From assembly GCF_002197665.1 (NCBI RefSeq), contig NZ_NBBJ01000001.1:806001-870000 (forward strand): a stretch of 64,000 nt of DNA, in the 5' to 3' direction. Below are positions 26,312 through 34,691 of this stretch, piece after piece (within the stretch, counting starts at the first letter, position 1; the number at the start of each line of letters is the position of its first letter). The DNA is from Sphingomonas mucosissima. Its GTDB lineage: Bacteria > Pseudomonadota > Alphaproteobacteria > Sphingomonadales > Sphingomonadaceae. The translations under genes were made by a program, and so were the position numbers. The notes under the pieces were generated by a model that worked only from the letters and a program-made list of their open reading frames with translations, was not told the DNA's origin and did not search any database.

Positions 26312-26332
26312 CTTTGCGTTATAGGCAAAGCT
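26310..26332. promoter_or_regulatory. Perfect 8-7-8 inverted repeat at the D-aminoacylase/dgcN junction
   Basis: AGCTTTGC-GTTATAG-GCAAAGCT starts inside the D-aminoacylase stop codon and lies 48 bases before the DgcN-like gene. Its TGC-N7-GCA core has T-N11-A LysR geometry. It could instead be an attenuating hairpin in the transcript. The 68-base gap here is large for this otherwise overlapping operon. Confidence 0.45.
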
Positions 26333-26379
26333 GCGAGCGCGATTGGCGGGTCGCCGCCGGCCCCATCTATCGTCCGACT

Positions 26380-27399
26380 ATGACCATTCCGGCACCATAT
26401 CTGCTGTACCTCGGCCATTCGGACGACGAATTCGGCCTCAAGACTTCACGCGGCCTAGCCACGTTTCGACGCGATGATTGCGTCGGGGAGTGGCGGCACG
26501 ACGACTGCCCCTTCAGCTTCGACCTGCCGCGCATGGATGCGGCTGCCGGGGCCGCAGCCGGCGCGAAGACGCTGGTGCTCGGCATCGCCAATGCAGGTGG
26601 CCGCTTTCCCGAGTGGATGATGGCAGATGCACTCGCAGCGATTGCGGCGGGGATGAACCTGGCGTGCGGGCTCCACCAGCGGCTGAAGGACGAGCCGCGC
26701 CTGGTGGAGGCGGCCAAGGCAGCTGGCGTTCAGCTGTTCGACGTGCGCGATCCGCGCCCGGACCTGCCGGTCGGAAATGGCAAGAAGCGCGCGGGCAAGC
26801 GGCTGTTGACGGTTGGCACCGATTGTTCGGTGGGCAAGATGTACACGACCCTGTGTCTGCGTGACGCGCTGCGGGATCGTGGTGTGGCGGCCGATTTCCG
26901 GGCCACCGGGCAGACCGGCATCCTGATCGCAGGAGACGGCGTGCCGCTCGATGCGGTGGTGGCGGACTTTATTGCTGGTGCGATCGAGGATCTGGCGCCG
27001 GCGCGGACCGATGATGGCTGGGACTTGATCGAAGGCCAGGGATCACTGTTCCACCCGGCCTTTGCGGGCGTGTCCACCGGGCTGCTCCACGGCGCTCAGG
27101 CCGAGGCGTTGGTGATGTGCCATGATCCGACCCGTCCGCACATGCGCGGCCTACCGCATTATCCACTAGTAGACCTTGCAGAGTGCATCGACGCGAACCT
27201 GCGGGTCGCGCGGTTGACCAGCCCGGACGTGCGCTTCGTCGGGATCGCGCTCAACACCGCCAAACTGGGTGAGGATGAGGCCCGCCGATTGCTTGAGGTG
27301 ACGGCCGACGAGCATAACCTGCCGTGCACCGATCCGTTCCGCTTCGGTGCCGAGGCGATCATTGATCATCTGCTGACGGCCAATGTCGCGTACGCTTGA
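26380..27399 (+). CDS. dgcN: DUF1611 protein, DgcN-like (D-glutamate N-acetyltransferase candidate)
   Basis: 339 residues. An N-terminal alpha/beta domain holds LVLGIANAGGRFPEWM. It is followed by a P-loop-like segment GTDCSVGKMYTT (146-157) and EGQGSLFHPAFAGVS, the defining features of DUF1611. DgcN, the characterised member, is reported to N-acetylate D-glutamate, with DgcA then racemising the product. The next gene, overlapping by 17 bases, is an enolase-superfamily protein of exactly that kind, which supports the name. The start ATG has no strong ribosome binding site, so the N-terminus rests on the MTIPAPYLLYLGHSDDEFG opening common in the family. Confidence 0.78.
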   Translation: MTIPAPYLLYLGHSDDEFGLKTSRGLATFRRDDCVGEWRHDDCPFSFDLPRMDAAAGAAAGAKTLVLGIANAGGRFPEWMMADALAAIAAGMNLACGLHQRLKDEPRLVEAAKAAGVQLFDVRDPRPDLPVGNGKKRAGKRLLTVGTDCSVGKMYTTLCLRDALRDRGVAADFRATGQTGILIAGDGVPLDAVVADFIAGAIEDLAPARTDDGWDLIEGQGSLFHPAFAGVSTGLLHGAQAEALVMCHDPTRPHMRGLPHYPLVDLAECIDANLRVARLTSPDVRFVGIALNTAKLGEDEARRLLEVTADEHNLPCTDPFRFGAEAIIDHLLTANVAYA

Positions 27400-28375
27400 C
27401 GCTCGCCACGACGGCTTCCCGCTGAGCACTCCGTTTCGCATCTCGCGCGGCGTGAAGACGGTGGCCGACGTGGTGACCGTAACATTGCGGCAGGGCGAGC
27501 ATGTTGGACGCGGCGAAGGCGTGCCTTACCCGCGCTACGGCGAAACGGTTGAGGGTTCGCTGGCTGCGATCGAGAGCGTGCGGGCGCTAATCGAGAGCGG
27601 CGCCTCGCGCGAGGAACTCGCGGCCGCGATGCCGGCCGGCGCGGCGCGCAACGCCGTGGACTGCGCGCTGTGGGATCTTGAGGCCAGGTTGGCGGGCACG
27701 AGTGTCGCGGCGCTGGCGTGTCGCGCCGCGCCCCAGCCGCTCGCGTCCGCCATCACCATCGGCATCGATACGCCAGGCGCAATGGCGGCGGTCGCACAGC
27801 GACACGCGTCGGTTCCGCTGCTCAAGGTGAAGGTCAACCGTGAAGAGGCGGAAGCGCAGCTTGCCGCGGTGCGCGCGGCGGCGCCTGCGCCGCGGCTGAT
27901 CGTCGACCCGAACGAGAGCTGGCGGGTGGAGGATGTCGTGCGCTGGCAGGATCTGCTGCTGCAGTACCGTGTGGATCTGCTGGAGCAGCCGGTGCCGGCG
28001 GATGACGATGAGGGACTGGAGGGCCTTGGCAGCCGTATCCCGATCTGTGCCGACGAGGCGCTTCACACGCGCGCGGACCTCCCGCGCCTCCGTGGGCGGT
28101 ACGATTACGTCAACATCAAGCTCGACAAGACCGGCGGTCTGACCGAAGCGCTGGCGCTCGCCGATGCGGCGCTCGGAATAGGCTTTGGTTTGATGGTGGG
28201 CTGTATGGTTTCCTCTTCGCTGGGCATCGCGCCGGCGATGCTGGTCGCGGAGCGCGCGTCGTTTGTCGATCTGGATGGGCCATTGTGGCTCGCCAACGAC
28301 CGCGAGGGCGGCGTGCGCGACGAGGCGGGTTGGATGCAGCCTGCCGCGCCTGGTTTCTGGGGAACGCCGGCGTGA
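27383..28375 (+). CDS. dgcA: Enolase-superfamily racemase/epimerase, DgcA-like or L-Ala-D/L-Glu epimerase
   Basis: 330 residues of the muconate-lactonising subgroup. Acid/base lysines sit in LLKVKVN (K148, K150) and NIKLDKTGG (K246/K249). Metal ligands are D175 in IVDPNESW, E201 in EQPVP and D224 in CADEA. Two readings fit: N-acetyl-D-glutamate racemase (DgcA), favoured by the overlapping DUF1611 gene; or the murein-recycling L-Ala-D/L-Glu dipeptide epimerase, favoured by the MurQ/AmpG context. Both handle D-Glu from peptidoglycan. Its stop overlaps the transporter start (GTGA). Confidence 0.8.
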   Translation: MSRTLDARHDGFPLSTPFRISRGVKTVADVVTVTLRQGEHVGRGEGVPYPRYGETVEGSLAAIESVRALIESGASREELAAAMPAGAARNAVDCALWDLEARLAGTSVAALACRAAPQPLASAITIGIDTPGAMAAVAQRHASVPLLKVKVNREEAEAQLAAVRAAAPAPRLIVDPNESWRVEDVVRWQDLLLQYRVDLLEQPVPADDDEGLEGLGSRIPICADEALHTRADLPRLRGRYDYVNIKLDKTGGLTEALALADAALGIGFGLMVGCMVSSSLGIAPAMLVAERASFVDLDGPLWLANDREGGVRDEAGWMQPAAPGFWGTPA

Positions 28376-29622
28376 CCATCCTGCGTGGATGGTTCGCGAT
28401 AACTTTGTGGAAGCGGGTGGTGGCCGGGCTCGTGCTCGGTGCGCTGCTTGGCGCGGTCTGGCCTGACGCAGCGCCGGCGGTGAAGATCATCGGCGACTTG
28501 TTCGTCCGCCTGATCAAGATGCTGGTCGTGCCCGTGGTGCTGATCACCATTGCCGCTGGAATCGCCGGCCTGGGAGACCCGCGTCGGCTGGGGCCGATCG
28601 GCGGGCGCACGATCGGGCTGTTCGCGTTCACGACGCTGATCGCGGTATCGCTGGGCATGGGCGTAGGATTGCTCGTGCGGCCGGGCGAGGGGATCGCGCT
28701 GGCCGGCGTGGCGCCGCATGTTCTTGGAGCGGCAGTGTCGCCCAGCGACCAGTTGCTGTCGATCGTGCCGGCCAACATCATCGAGGCGCTCGCCAAGGGC
28801 GACATGCTGGCGATCATCTTCACCGCCATACTGCTGGGCATCGGCAGCGTGCTGGCGGGCGAGGCGGGAAAGCCGGTGGTGGCGCTACTGCAGGGCCTTG
28901 CCGCGGTGCTGATGCATATCGTGCGGATCGTGATGGAAGCGACGCCCTTTGGCGTTTTTGCGCTGATCGCCAATGCGGTGGCGGCGAACGGCGCGGCGGT
29001 GTTCGTCAATGTCGGCTGGCTGGCGCTTTGCGTGATCGTGGGGTCGCTGGCGCAGATGTTGGTGGTCCACGCGGGTCTGATCGCGCTGGTCGCGCGGCTG
29101 CCGGTGGTGCGCTTCTTCCGCGGGATCGTGGACGCGCTGGCGATCGCTTTCTCGACGGCGTCCTCTTCCGCCACCTTGCCCGTCGCGCTCCGGGTGGCGC
29201 ACGATAATCTGGGCGTGGCGCGGCCGGTCGCTTCCACCGTGCTGCCACTCGGCGCGGCGATCGGGAAGGACGGCACGGCGATGTACGTCGGACTGCTGGG
29301 GCAGTTCGCGCTCCAGGCACTCGGCGTCATACCGGACGCGCAGATGCTGGTCGTCATGCTGGCGACCGGCGCACTGGCCGCGTTCGGGACTGCGCCGGTG
29401 CCGTCGGCGTCGCTCTTCATGCTGGCGGCGATGCTTTCGGCGGTGGGCGTCGCGCCGGAGCAGACGGCGCTGGTGGTGGGCCTGGTGCTGCCCTTCGACC
29501 GGCTGCTCGACATGACGCGGACGGTGCCTTCGGCATCGGCCAATCTGACGGTGGCGACGTTGGTGGCACATGCGGAATCGGCATTGGACGAGGCGCGGTT
29601 CCGTGGGCGGGTGGTAGAGTGA
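28372..29622 (+). CDS. Dicarboxylate/acidic amino acid:cation symporter (DAACS family)
   Basis: 416 residues with about eight membrane segments and re-entrant loops. AFSTASSSATLPVA is the serine-rich motif of glutamate transporters. GKDGTAMYVGLL stands where NMDGT binds cation. DRLLDMTRTVPSASAN near the C-terminus is the substrate-binding helix, with the D and R typical of acidic amino-acid carriers. Uptake of glutamate/aspartate, perhaps including D-forms, fits the two enzymes encoded immediately upstream. The GTG start overlaps the racemase stop by four bases. Confidence 0.86.
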   Translation: MTILRGWFAITLWKRVVAGLVLGALLGAVWPDAAPAVKIIGDLFVRLIKMLVVPVVLITIAAGIAGLGDPRRLGPIGGRTIGLFAFTTLIAVSLGMGVGLLVRPGEGIALAGVAPHVLGAAVSPSDQLLSIVPANIIEALAKGDMLAIIFTAILLGIGSVLAGEAGKPVVALLQGLAAVLMHIVRIVMEATPFGVFALIANAVAANGAAVFVNVGWLALCVIVGSLAQMLVVHAGLIALVARLPVVRFFRGIVDALAIAFSTASSSATLPVALRVAHDNLGVARPVASTVLPLGAAIGKDGTAMYVGLLGQFALQALGVIPDAQMLVVMLATGALAAFGTAPVPSASLFMLAAMLSAVGVAPEQTALVVGLVLPFDRLLDMTRTVPSASANLTVATLVAHAESALDEARFRGRVVE

Positions 29623-29647
29623 CGGCGGCGGCGCTAGGATTTCGGCC

Positions 29648-30532
29648 GTGAACCTGCGCCATATCGAAATCTTCCATGCCGTATACGTCAACGGCTCCGT
29701 CTCTGCCGCCGCGCGTGCGCTCAACGTGTCGCAGCCCTCGGTCTCCAAGACCTTGCGGCATGCCGAGACGCTGCTAGGCTTTGACCTGTTTCAGCGGGTC
29801 GGCGGGCGGCTGGTTCCGACCGAGGATGCACACAATCTCTTCGCGGACGTGGCGGAGATCCAGGAGCGCGTGCGCGCGCTGCGCGAGGCGGGGCGCAACA
29901 TGCGTACTGGCGGCGGCGGTCGACTGCGTATTTCCGCGCTGCCCAGTCTTGCGCTGAGCGTGCTGCCCGCAGCAGTCTCGCGGTTCCTCGAGCGGCATCC
30001 CGACGTCCATTTCGATCTTCAGACCGTCCACCACGACGACCTGCTGCGCAAGCTGTACGAGCGCGAGACTGACATCGCCGTCGCCAGCGAGCCGCCGCGC
30101 GGCGCTGCGCTGAGCCATACCTGGCTGGGCGAGGGCGAGTTGGTCGTGCTGTACCGCGAACCCGAAATGCCGGACGCGCCGGCGCGCGTGGAGTTGGCCG
30201 AACTGGCCAACCGGCGCTTCATCTCGCTCGCCGGAAGTGGTCCGATCGGCACGCTGTTGACCGACGAGTTGGACCGGCTCGGCATCGTGCTGGATGAAGT
30301 GGTGGTTGCCCGCACCTTCTATATCGCCGCGGCGCTGGTGCGGGCTGGCGTTGGCGTCACCGTGGTCGACAGCTTCACGGCCGAGGCGTGGCTGGCATCG
30401 GGGCTGTCGATGCGGCCGCTCAAGCCATCGCTGACGTTCGACGTTCACGCCATCCATTTGCTCGATCGGCCCCCATCGGCGCTGGCGAGCGAGTTTCTGG
30501 CAACGCTGAGAGAGGAGATTGATCGGGAATGA
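29648..30532 (+). CDS. LysR-family transcriptional regulator
   Basis: 294 residues. The N-terminal winged helix-turn-helix reads NLRHIEIFHAVYVNGSVSAA ARALNVSQPSVSKTLRHAE. A periplasmic-binding-protein-like effector domain follows from about residue 90. The GTG start has AGGA eight bases before it. It sits inside the operon between the acidic amino-acid symporter and dacB, and its end overlaps dacB by three bases. It is the only regulator in the 22-kb island, so control of the D-amino-acid and muropeptide genes is likely. The effector is unknown; a D-amino acid is a reasonable candidate. Confidence 0.9.
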   Translation: MNLRHIEIFHAVYVNGSVSAAARALNVSQPSVSKTLRHAETLLGFDLFQRVGGRLVPTEDAHNLFADVAEIQERVRALREAGRNMRTGGGGRLRISALPSLALSVLPAAVSRFLERHPDVHFDLQTVHHDDLLRKLYERETDIAVASEPPRGAALSHTWLGEGELVVLYREPEMPDAPARVELAELANRRFISLAGSGPIGTLLTDELDRLGIVLDEVVVARTFYIAAALVRAGVGVTVVDSFTAEAWLASGLSMRPLKPSLTFDVHAIHLLDRPPSALASEFLATLREEIDRE

Positions 30533-31977
30533 TGCTGATCCTGCTGCCGTTGCTGGCTGCCGTTGCGGCAGAGGCACCCTCGCCGCCTCCGCCCGCTCTC
30601 GCTGTCGCGGTTGAAGAGGCGCTCGGGCGCGCGGCAACGGGGACGCGGATCGGCTTGCTGGTGGTGGATGAGGCGGGGCGAGAGGTGCTGGCCGTTCGGC
30701 CGGACGAACGCTTTGTTCCCGCGTCCAATACCAAGCTTTTTACGACAGCGGCCGCCTTTGCGTTGCTGGAGACAAATGCACCTGACACAGCTGCCGGCGC
30801 CAGTGTGCGGCTGGAGCAGCGAGGGGCGCTTCGCGACGTGGTGGTGGTCGGCGCCGGTGATGCGCGGCTCTCCAGCGCAGCGGATTGCAGCAGCGACTGC
30901 CTCGCAACGCTCGTCAGCGCAGTGGCACGCGAGACGAAGGTGGTGGGCGACGTGATCGGCGATGATAGCGCCTTTCCCGACGAGCGCTGGCCGGCCGGAA
31001 TGAGCTGGAACAACATGGTCGGGAAATACGGAACCGGCATCTCGGCGCTGACGGTGGACGACAATGAGGTGGCAGTGACGGTCCGCCCGGTTCGCGCGGG
31101 TGTTGCGGCTGAGGTGACCGGCGACGGATATTACCGGATCGACAACCGGGTCACCGTCGTGCCCGCCGGGGGCAAGCGTTCGATCGGCTATATTCGCGAG
31201 CCGGGGAGCGATTTGCTGCGGCTGACCGGTACGATCCCGGCTGACGCGCCGCCATACGAGGTGCGGCTCGGCATCGATGATCCGGCGCACCGCGCAGCGT
31301 GGCGCTTTGCCGACATGCTCCGCGCCGCTGGGGTGCGCGTGACGGGGCAGGTGGGCGTGCGGCACCGGCCGCTGATGTCTGCCGACGATCCGTCGGTGCG
31401 GGGCAATGCGCCTGCGGCGAAGCCGCCGGTGGGGCCGGTGCTGGCGAAGCTGACCCCCGCGCCGCTTATCGAGGACCTCGTGCACACCAACAAGGTGAGC
31501 CAGAATCTGCATACCGAATTGCTGCTGCGGCGTCTCGGCGCGGTCTCGGGAAGCGGATCGGTGGCGGACGGCCATGCGGCGATGGACGCGGTGCTTCAGC
31601 GGGCCGGAATTGCACGGTGGCAGTATGATTTCGGCGATGGTTCGGGGATGTCGAACTATAATCGGGTGACGCCGCGGGCCAGCGTGACATTGCTGCGCTG
31701 GGGCGCGGAGCAGCCGTGGGGCGCGGCGTGGCGGGGGACGTTTCCGATCGCGGGCACCGACGGGACGCTGCGCAACCGGTTCAAGGCTACGTCATTGGAA
31801 GGACGGCTTTTTGCGAAGACCGGATCGCTGAACGCGTCCAACGCGCTGGCCGGCTATTTCCTGACCAAGAGCGGCCGGACGTTCACTTTTGCGGCTTATG
31901 CCAACGATATGCCGGGGGATGTCAGCGCCACTGCGGCGCTTGATGCGGCGCTCGTGGCGGTCGCCGAGGCGCATTGA
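30529..31977 (+). CDS. dacB: D-alanyl-D-alanine carboxypeptidase/endopeptidase (DacB/PBP4, peptidase S13)
   Basis: 482 residues. A short signal peptide (MMLILLPLLAAVAAEA) is followed by the SxxK motif at S66-N-T-K69, SNYN as the SxN motif, and KTG in FAKTGSLN near residue 425. Family S13 trims the terminal D-Ala from murein pentapeptides and opens 4-3 cross-links in the periplasm. That releases D-alanine and un-crosslinked peptides, matching a scavenging role here. It overlaps the LysR gene, so it is coexpressed with D-amino-acid catabolism rather than with cell-division genes. Confidence 0.88.
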   Translation: MMLILLPLLAAVAAEAPSPPPPALAVAVEEALGRAATGTRIGLLVVDEAGREVLAVRPDERFVPASNTKLFTTAAAFALLETNAPDTAAGASVRLEQRGALRDVVVVGAGDARLSSAADCSSDCLATLVSAVARETKVVGDVIGDDSAFPDERWPAGMSWNNMVGKYGTGISALTVDDNEVAVTVRPVRAGVAAEVTGDGYYRIDNRVTVVPAGGKRSIGYIREPGSDLLRLTGTIPADAPPYEVRLGIDDPAHRAAWRFADMLRAAGVRVTGQVGVRHRPLMSADDPSVRGNAPAAKPPVGPVLAKLTPAPLIEDLVHTNKVSQNLHTELLLRRLGAVSGSGSVADGHAAMDAVLQRAGIARWQYDFGDGSGMSNYNRVTPRASVTLLRWGAEQPWGAAWRGTFPIAGTDGTLRNRFKATSLEGRLFAKTGSLNASNALAGYFLTKSGRTFTFAAYANDMPGDVSATAALDAALVAVAEAH

Positions 31978-32017
31978 GCGGCGGCCTTTTCGCGCGGACG
32001 GGCGGCATGCCTGCGGC

Positions 32018-33046
32018 CTACCTCTGGCCGCTTTCGGCCTCGAACGCTCCGATAACGGCCTCGCCCGTTTCGGGGCGCAGGCTGAAGATGCCGCTGTCGA
32101 AATGACGGGTCGGGTGAACGCGATTGGTGAGCAGCGTCCAGGCCAGGCCGCGATCGAAATCGATCCATAGGCCGGTGCCGGTGAAGCCGGTGTGGCCGAT
32201 CGTGCCGGGCGAGCAGGCCTGACCGCCTGACCAGCCGGGAAAGCGGATTTCCCAGCCGGCGGTGCGATGGCCCTCGACCGGGGTGCGGATCGCGTCCAGC
32301 ATGGCCGGGGAAGCGGCCGAGCCATCCAGTAGCCTGTGCGCGAAATCGAGCACGCCGTCGATCGTGCCGAACAGACCTGCGTGACCAGTACGTCCGCCCA
32401 TCGCCCAGCAGTTCTCGTCGTGCACTTCGCCCTTCAGGACGCGTCCGCGCCATTGGCAATGCTCGGTTGCGACCGCAGGACCGGGCGGCGGGCCCCAGCT
32501 GAGCCCTGCGCCGAGCGGCTGAGCCTCAAGCCCGGCGCCGGTCAGCCGCTCGATCGCGATGCCGAGGAGGATGAAGTTGATATCCGAATAGACCGGCGGG
32601 CCGTGCCGCCATTCGCGCTGGAGGACGAAGGCGCGCAGTCGGGCGGGATCGCCGCCATAAGTGTAGATCGGCTCGACGGCGGGAAGAAAGGTGCGGTGAA
32701 CGAGGCAGTCGCGAAAGGTGAGCCGCCGCTCGGCTGCGTTGGCGACGTCATATTGGCGCAGATCAGGGATGGCATCGGTGAGCGGGCGATCGAGGTCGAG
32801 CCGGCCTTCATCCGCCAGCCGGAGGATGAAAGTGGTGGTGGCGATCACCTTGCTGACAGACGCAAGGTCGAACCAATGGTCGCGGGTGAGCGGTTCTTCG
32901 TCGGGAACCCGCTGTGCCAGGCCGGCCAGGCGAACGGCACGGCTGCCGTCCGCGGTGACGATGCCCAGGGCGGCCCCGGGGATGCGGCCGGCGGCGAGCG
33001 CGGCGGCAGCGGGGGCGAAGCCGCGCTCGACAATGGTTTCGATCAT
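32018..33046 (-). CDS. Serine hydrolase of the beta-lactamase/PBP-like family (possible AmiE-type amidase)
   Basis: 342 residues. The SxxK nucleophile motif is S63-V-S-K66 in LASVSKVIAT. A YxN motif appears in PVYSDINF. GHTGFTGTGLW near the C-terminal third replaces the KTG box. No signal peptide is visible, suggesting a cytoplasmic protein. Its start overlaps the end of the AmpG-like permease gene (ATGA), so it should act on what AmpG imports. In Bacillus subtilis a family relative (YbbE/AmiE) is encoded next to murQ and is described as a MurNAc-L-Ala amidase; that activity here is an inference. Confidence 0.78.
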   Translation of the reverse strand: MIETIVERGFAPAAAALAAGRIPGAALGIVTADGSRAVRLAGLAQRVPDEEPLTRDHWFDLASVSKVIATTTFILRLADEGRLDLDRPLTDAIPDLRQYDVANAAERRLTFRDCLVHRTFLPAVEPIYTYGGDPARLRAFVLQREWRHGPPVYSDINFILLGIAIERLTGAGLEAQPLGAGLSWGPPPGPAVATEHCQWRGRVLKGEVHDENCWAMGGRTGHAGLFGTIDGVLDFAHRLLDGSAASPAMLDAIRTPVEGHRTAGWEIRFPGWSGGQACSPGTIGHTGFTGTGLWIDFDRGLAWTLLTNRVHPTRHFDSGIFSLRPETGEAVIGAFEAESGQR

Positions 33047-34551
33047 GCGTTCTCTTCGGATCGGGGGCGAATTTGGGCGAGCAGCGGAAGAAACACGACC
33101 GCGAACAGGCTGAGCGCGCCCGACAGCAGGAAGAAATTGTCATAGCCGATGCGAGTGACGATCGACCCGCCGGCGCCGGAGAGCAGCCGCGGGAGCATGA
33201 AGGCAAAGCCGGTCAGAAAGGCATACTGCGCGCCGGGAAAGCGCGGGTTCACCAGCAGCGACAGGTAAACGACGAACACGGCGCCGGCGAAGCCGTTGCC
33301 GAACTGGTCAGCGCCCGTCGCGATGTACAGCAGGCCTTCGCTGACGGGCTGGTTCGCGAGCCAGACAAAACCGAAGTTGCCGATCGCGGCCACGACGGCG
33401 CCGATCGCCAGCATCCATGTCATGGCGTGGCGCGTGACCATCCAGCCGGCGAGACCGACGCCCAGCGCGCTGGCGGCGAGCGCGACCACACTATCCGCGC
33501 GCCCGATCTGCGACAGCGAATAGCCGAGATCCCTGATCATCGGCTTGGACAGATTGAGCGCGAGCACGTCGCCCATCCGATACAGCGAGACAAAGGCCAT
33601 GAGCGTCAACGCGCCAAAGCCGTAGCGCCAGAAGAAATCCACATACGGCCCGATCAGTGCGGATCTGCGGATGCGCGCGTGCGGCGGGGCGCGCCGGATT
33701 TGCGGCAAGGCGGCGGCCATTAGCAGGAACGGAAGCATGCAGCACGCGAGCACCCATGGGGTGACGTTCGTGCCGGCATCGATGCCAGCGCCCGCCGCGA
33801 GCGACAGGATGACCCAGCCGATCGCGGCGGTCGCGGCGGCGGTGGCCCCGAGAATGGCGATGCTGGCGATCACCCCCGTCACCAGCGCGGGCAGCCGGTC
33901 TCGTGCGCCGGGCGTGTTGCTCCGCATCGCCGCGAGTATCGGAAAAGGGAGAAACGCCGCGGCGGCGATGGCGAGATAGGCGGCTGTCCATCCGCCCCAA
34001 TCGGCCAGCAGGAGCGCGCCACTTCCTGCCGCGACCATGGCGCCGCGATAGCCCCAGAGATTGGCGGCGACGATCGGGCCTTGCTCGTCCTGCGACGGGT
34101 AGAGCTCGATGCGCCAGGCGTCGGCGGCCACTTCCAGCGTCGTGGTCCAGAAGGCCAGCAGGACGGCGAACAGGGCCGTGATGCCGAGCCGGGCGTCACC
34201 CGCGGTGAGCGCCATCGCGACGAGGGAGGTGAAGATGCCGAGCTGCGCCAGCATCATCCATCCCCGCCGCTGGCCGTAGAAGCGCGAGAAGCCGGGGATG
34301 GCATAGCGATCGAGCAGCGGCGCCCACACGAACTTCAGCGTCGGCAGCAACTGCACCCAGGCGAAAAAGCCGATCACGGCTAGCGCCACGCCATGCGCCT
34401 GCAGCCGAAGCGCGAGCACGGTGGAGAACATGTAAAAGGGATGACCCGCGGCAAAGCCGAGGACGCCATAGAGCGCCATGCCGCGGCGATCGATTGCGGC
34501 CGGGGCGGAAGGGGGCTCGGCGAGCGCCGCCGGGGCGGCCAGTTCGGTCAT
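33043..34551 (-). CDS. ampG: AmpG-like muropeptide permease (MFS)
   Basis: 502 residues with about twelve to fourteen membrane segments. An early LPTLKFVWAPLLDRY motif near residues 68-82 is the AmpG signature (KFxWAPLxD). RRGWMMLAQ and a long cytoplasmic loop follow. AmpG imports GlcNAc-anhydroMurNAc peptides from the periplasm by proton symport. The gene heads a two-gene leftward operon with the serine hydrolase. It is divergent from the amino-sugar kinase/murQ operon, which is the expected metabolic partner. Confidence 0.85.
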   Translation of the reverse strand: MTELAAPAALAEPPSAPAAIDRRGMALYGVLGFAAGHPFYMFSTVLALRLQAHGVALAVIGFFAWVQLLPTLKFVWAPLLDRYAIPGFSRFYGQRRGWMMLAQLGIFTSLVAMALTAGDARLGITALFAVLLAFWTTTLEVAADAWRIELYPSQDEQGPIVAANLWGYRGAMVAAGSGALLLADWGGWTAAYLAIAAAAFLPFPILAAMRSNTPGARDRLPALVTGVIASIAILGATAAATAAIGWVILSLAAGAGIDAGTNVTPWVLACCMLPFLLMAAALPQIRRAPPHARIRRSALIGPYVDFFWRYGFGALTLMAFVSLYRMGDVLALNLSKPMIRDLGYSLSQIGRADSVVALAASALGVGLAGWMVTRHAMTWMLAIGAVVAAIGNFGFVWLANQPVSEGLLYIATGADQFGNGFAGAVFVVYLSLLVNPRFPGAQYAFLTGFAFMLPRLLSGAGGSIVTRIGYDNFFLLSGALSLFAVVFLPLLAQIRPRSEENA

Positions 34552-34691
34552 GTCGTTGATCGTTCAACGCCCGCTCGCCCGCGTCAATCCCGTCTGCCGC
34601 GACGGGGGCGAATGGCATCACTGATGGTTATACCGGAAAGACGAGCGGATATGGGCAAGGCCGTGCCCGCAGGCGCAGAATGGAAGGCGCG
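34552..34691. promoter_or_regulatory. Divergent ampG / murQ-operon control region
   Basis: 140 bases between the AmpG-like and kinase genes. GGT-TAT-ACC (34626-34634) has the GT-Nx-AC symmetry of GntR-family operators. No GntR gene is present in the window, so the regulator would act from elsewhere. Confidence 0.35.
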
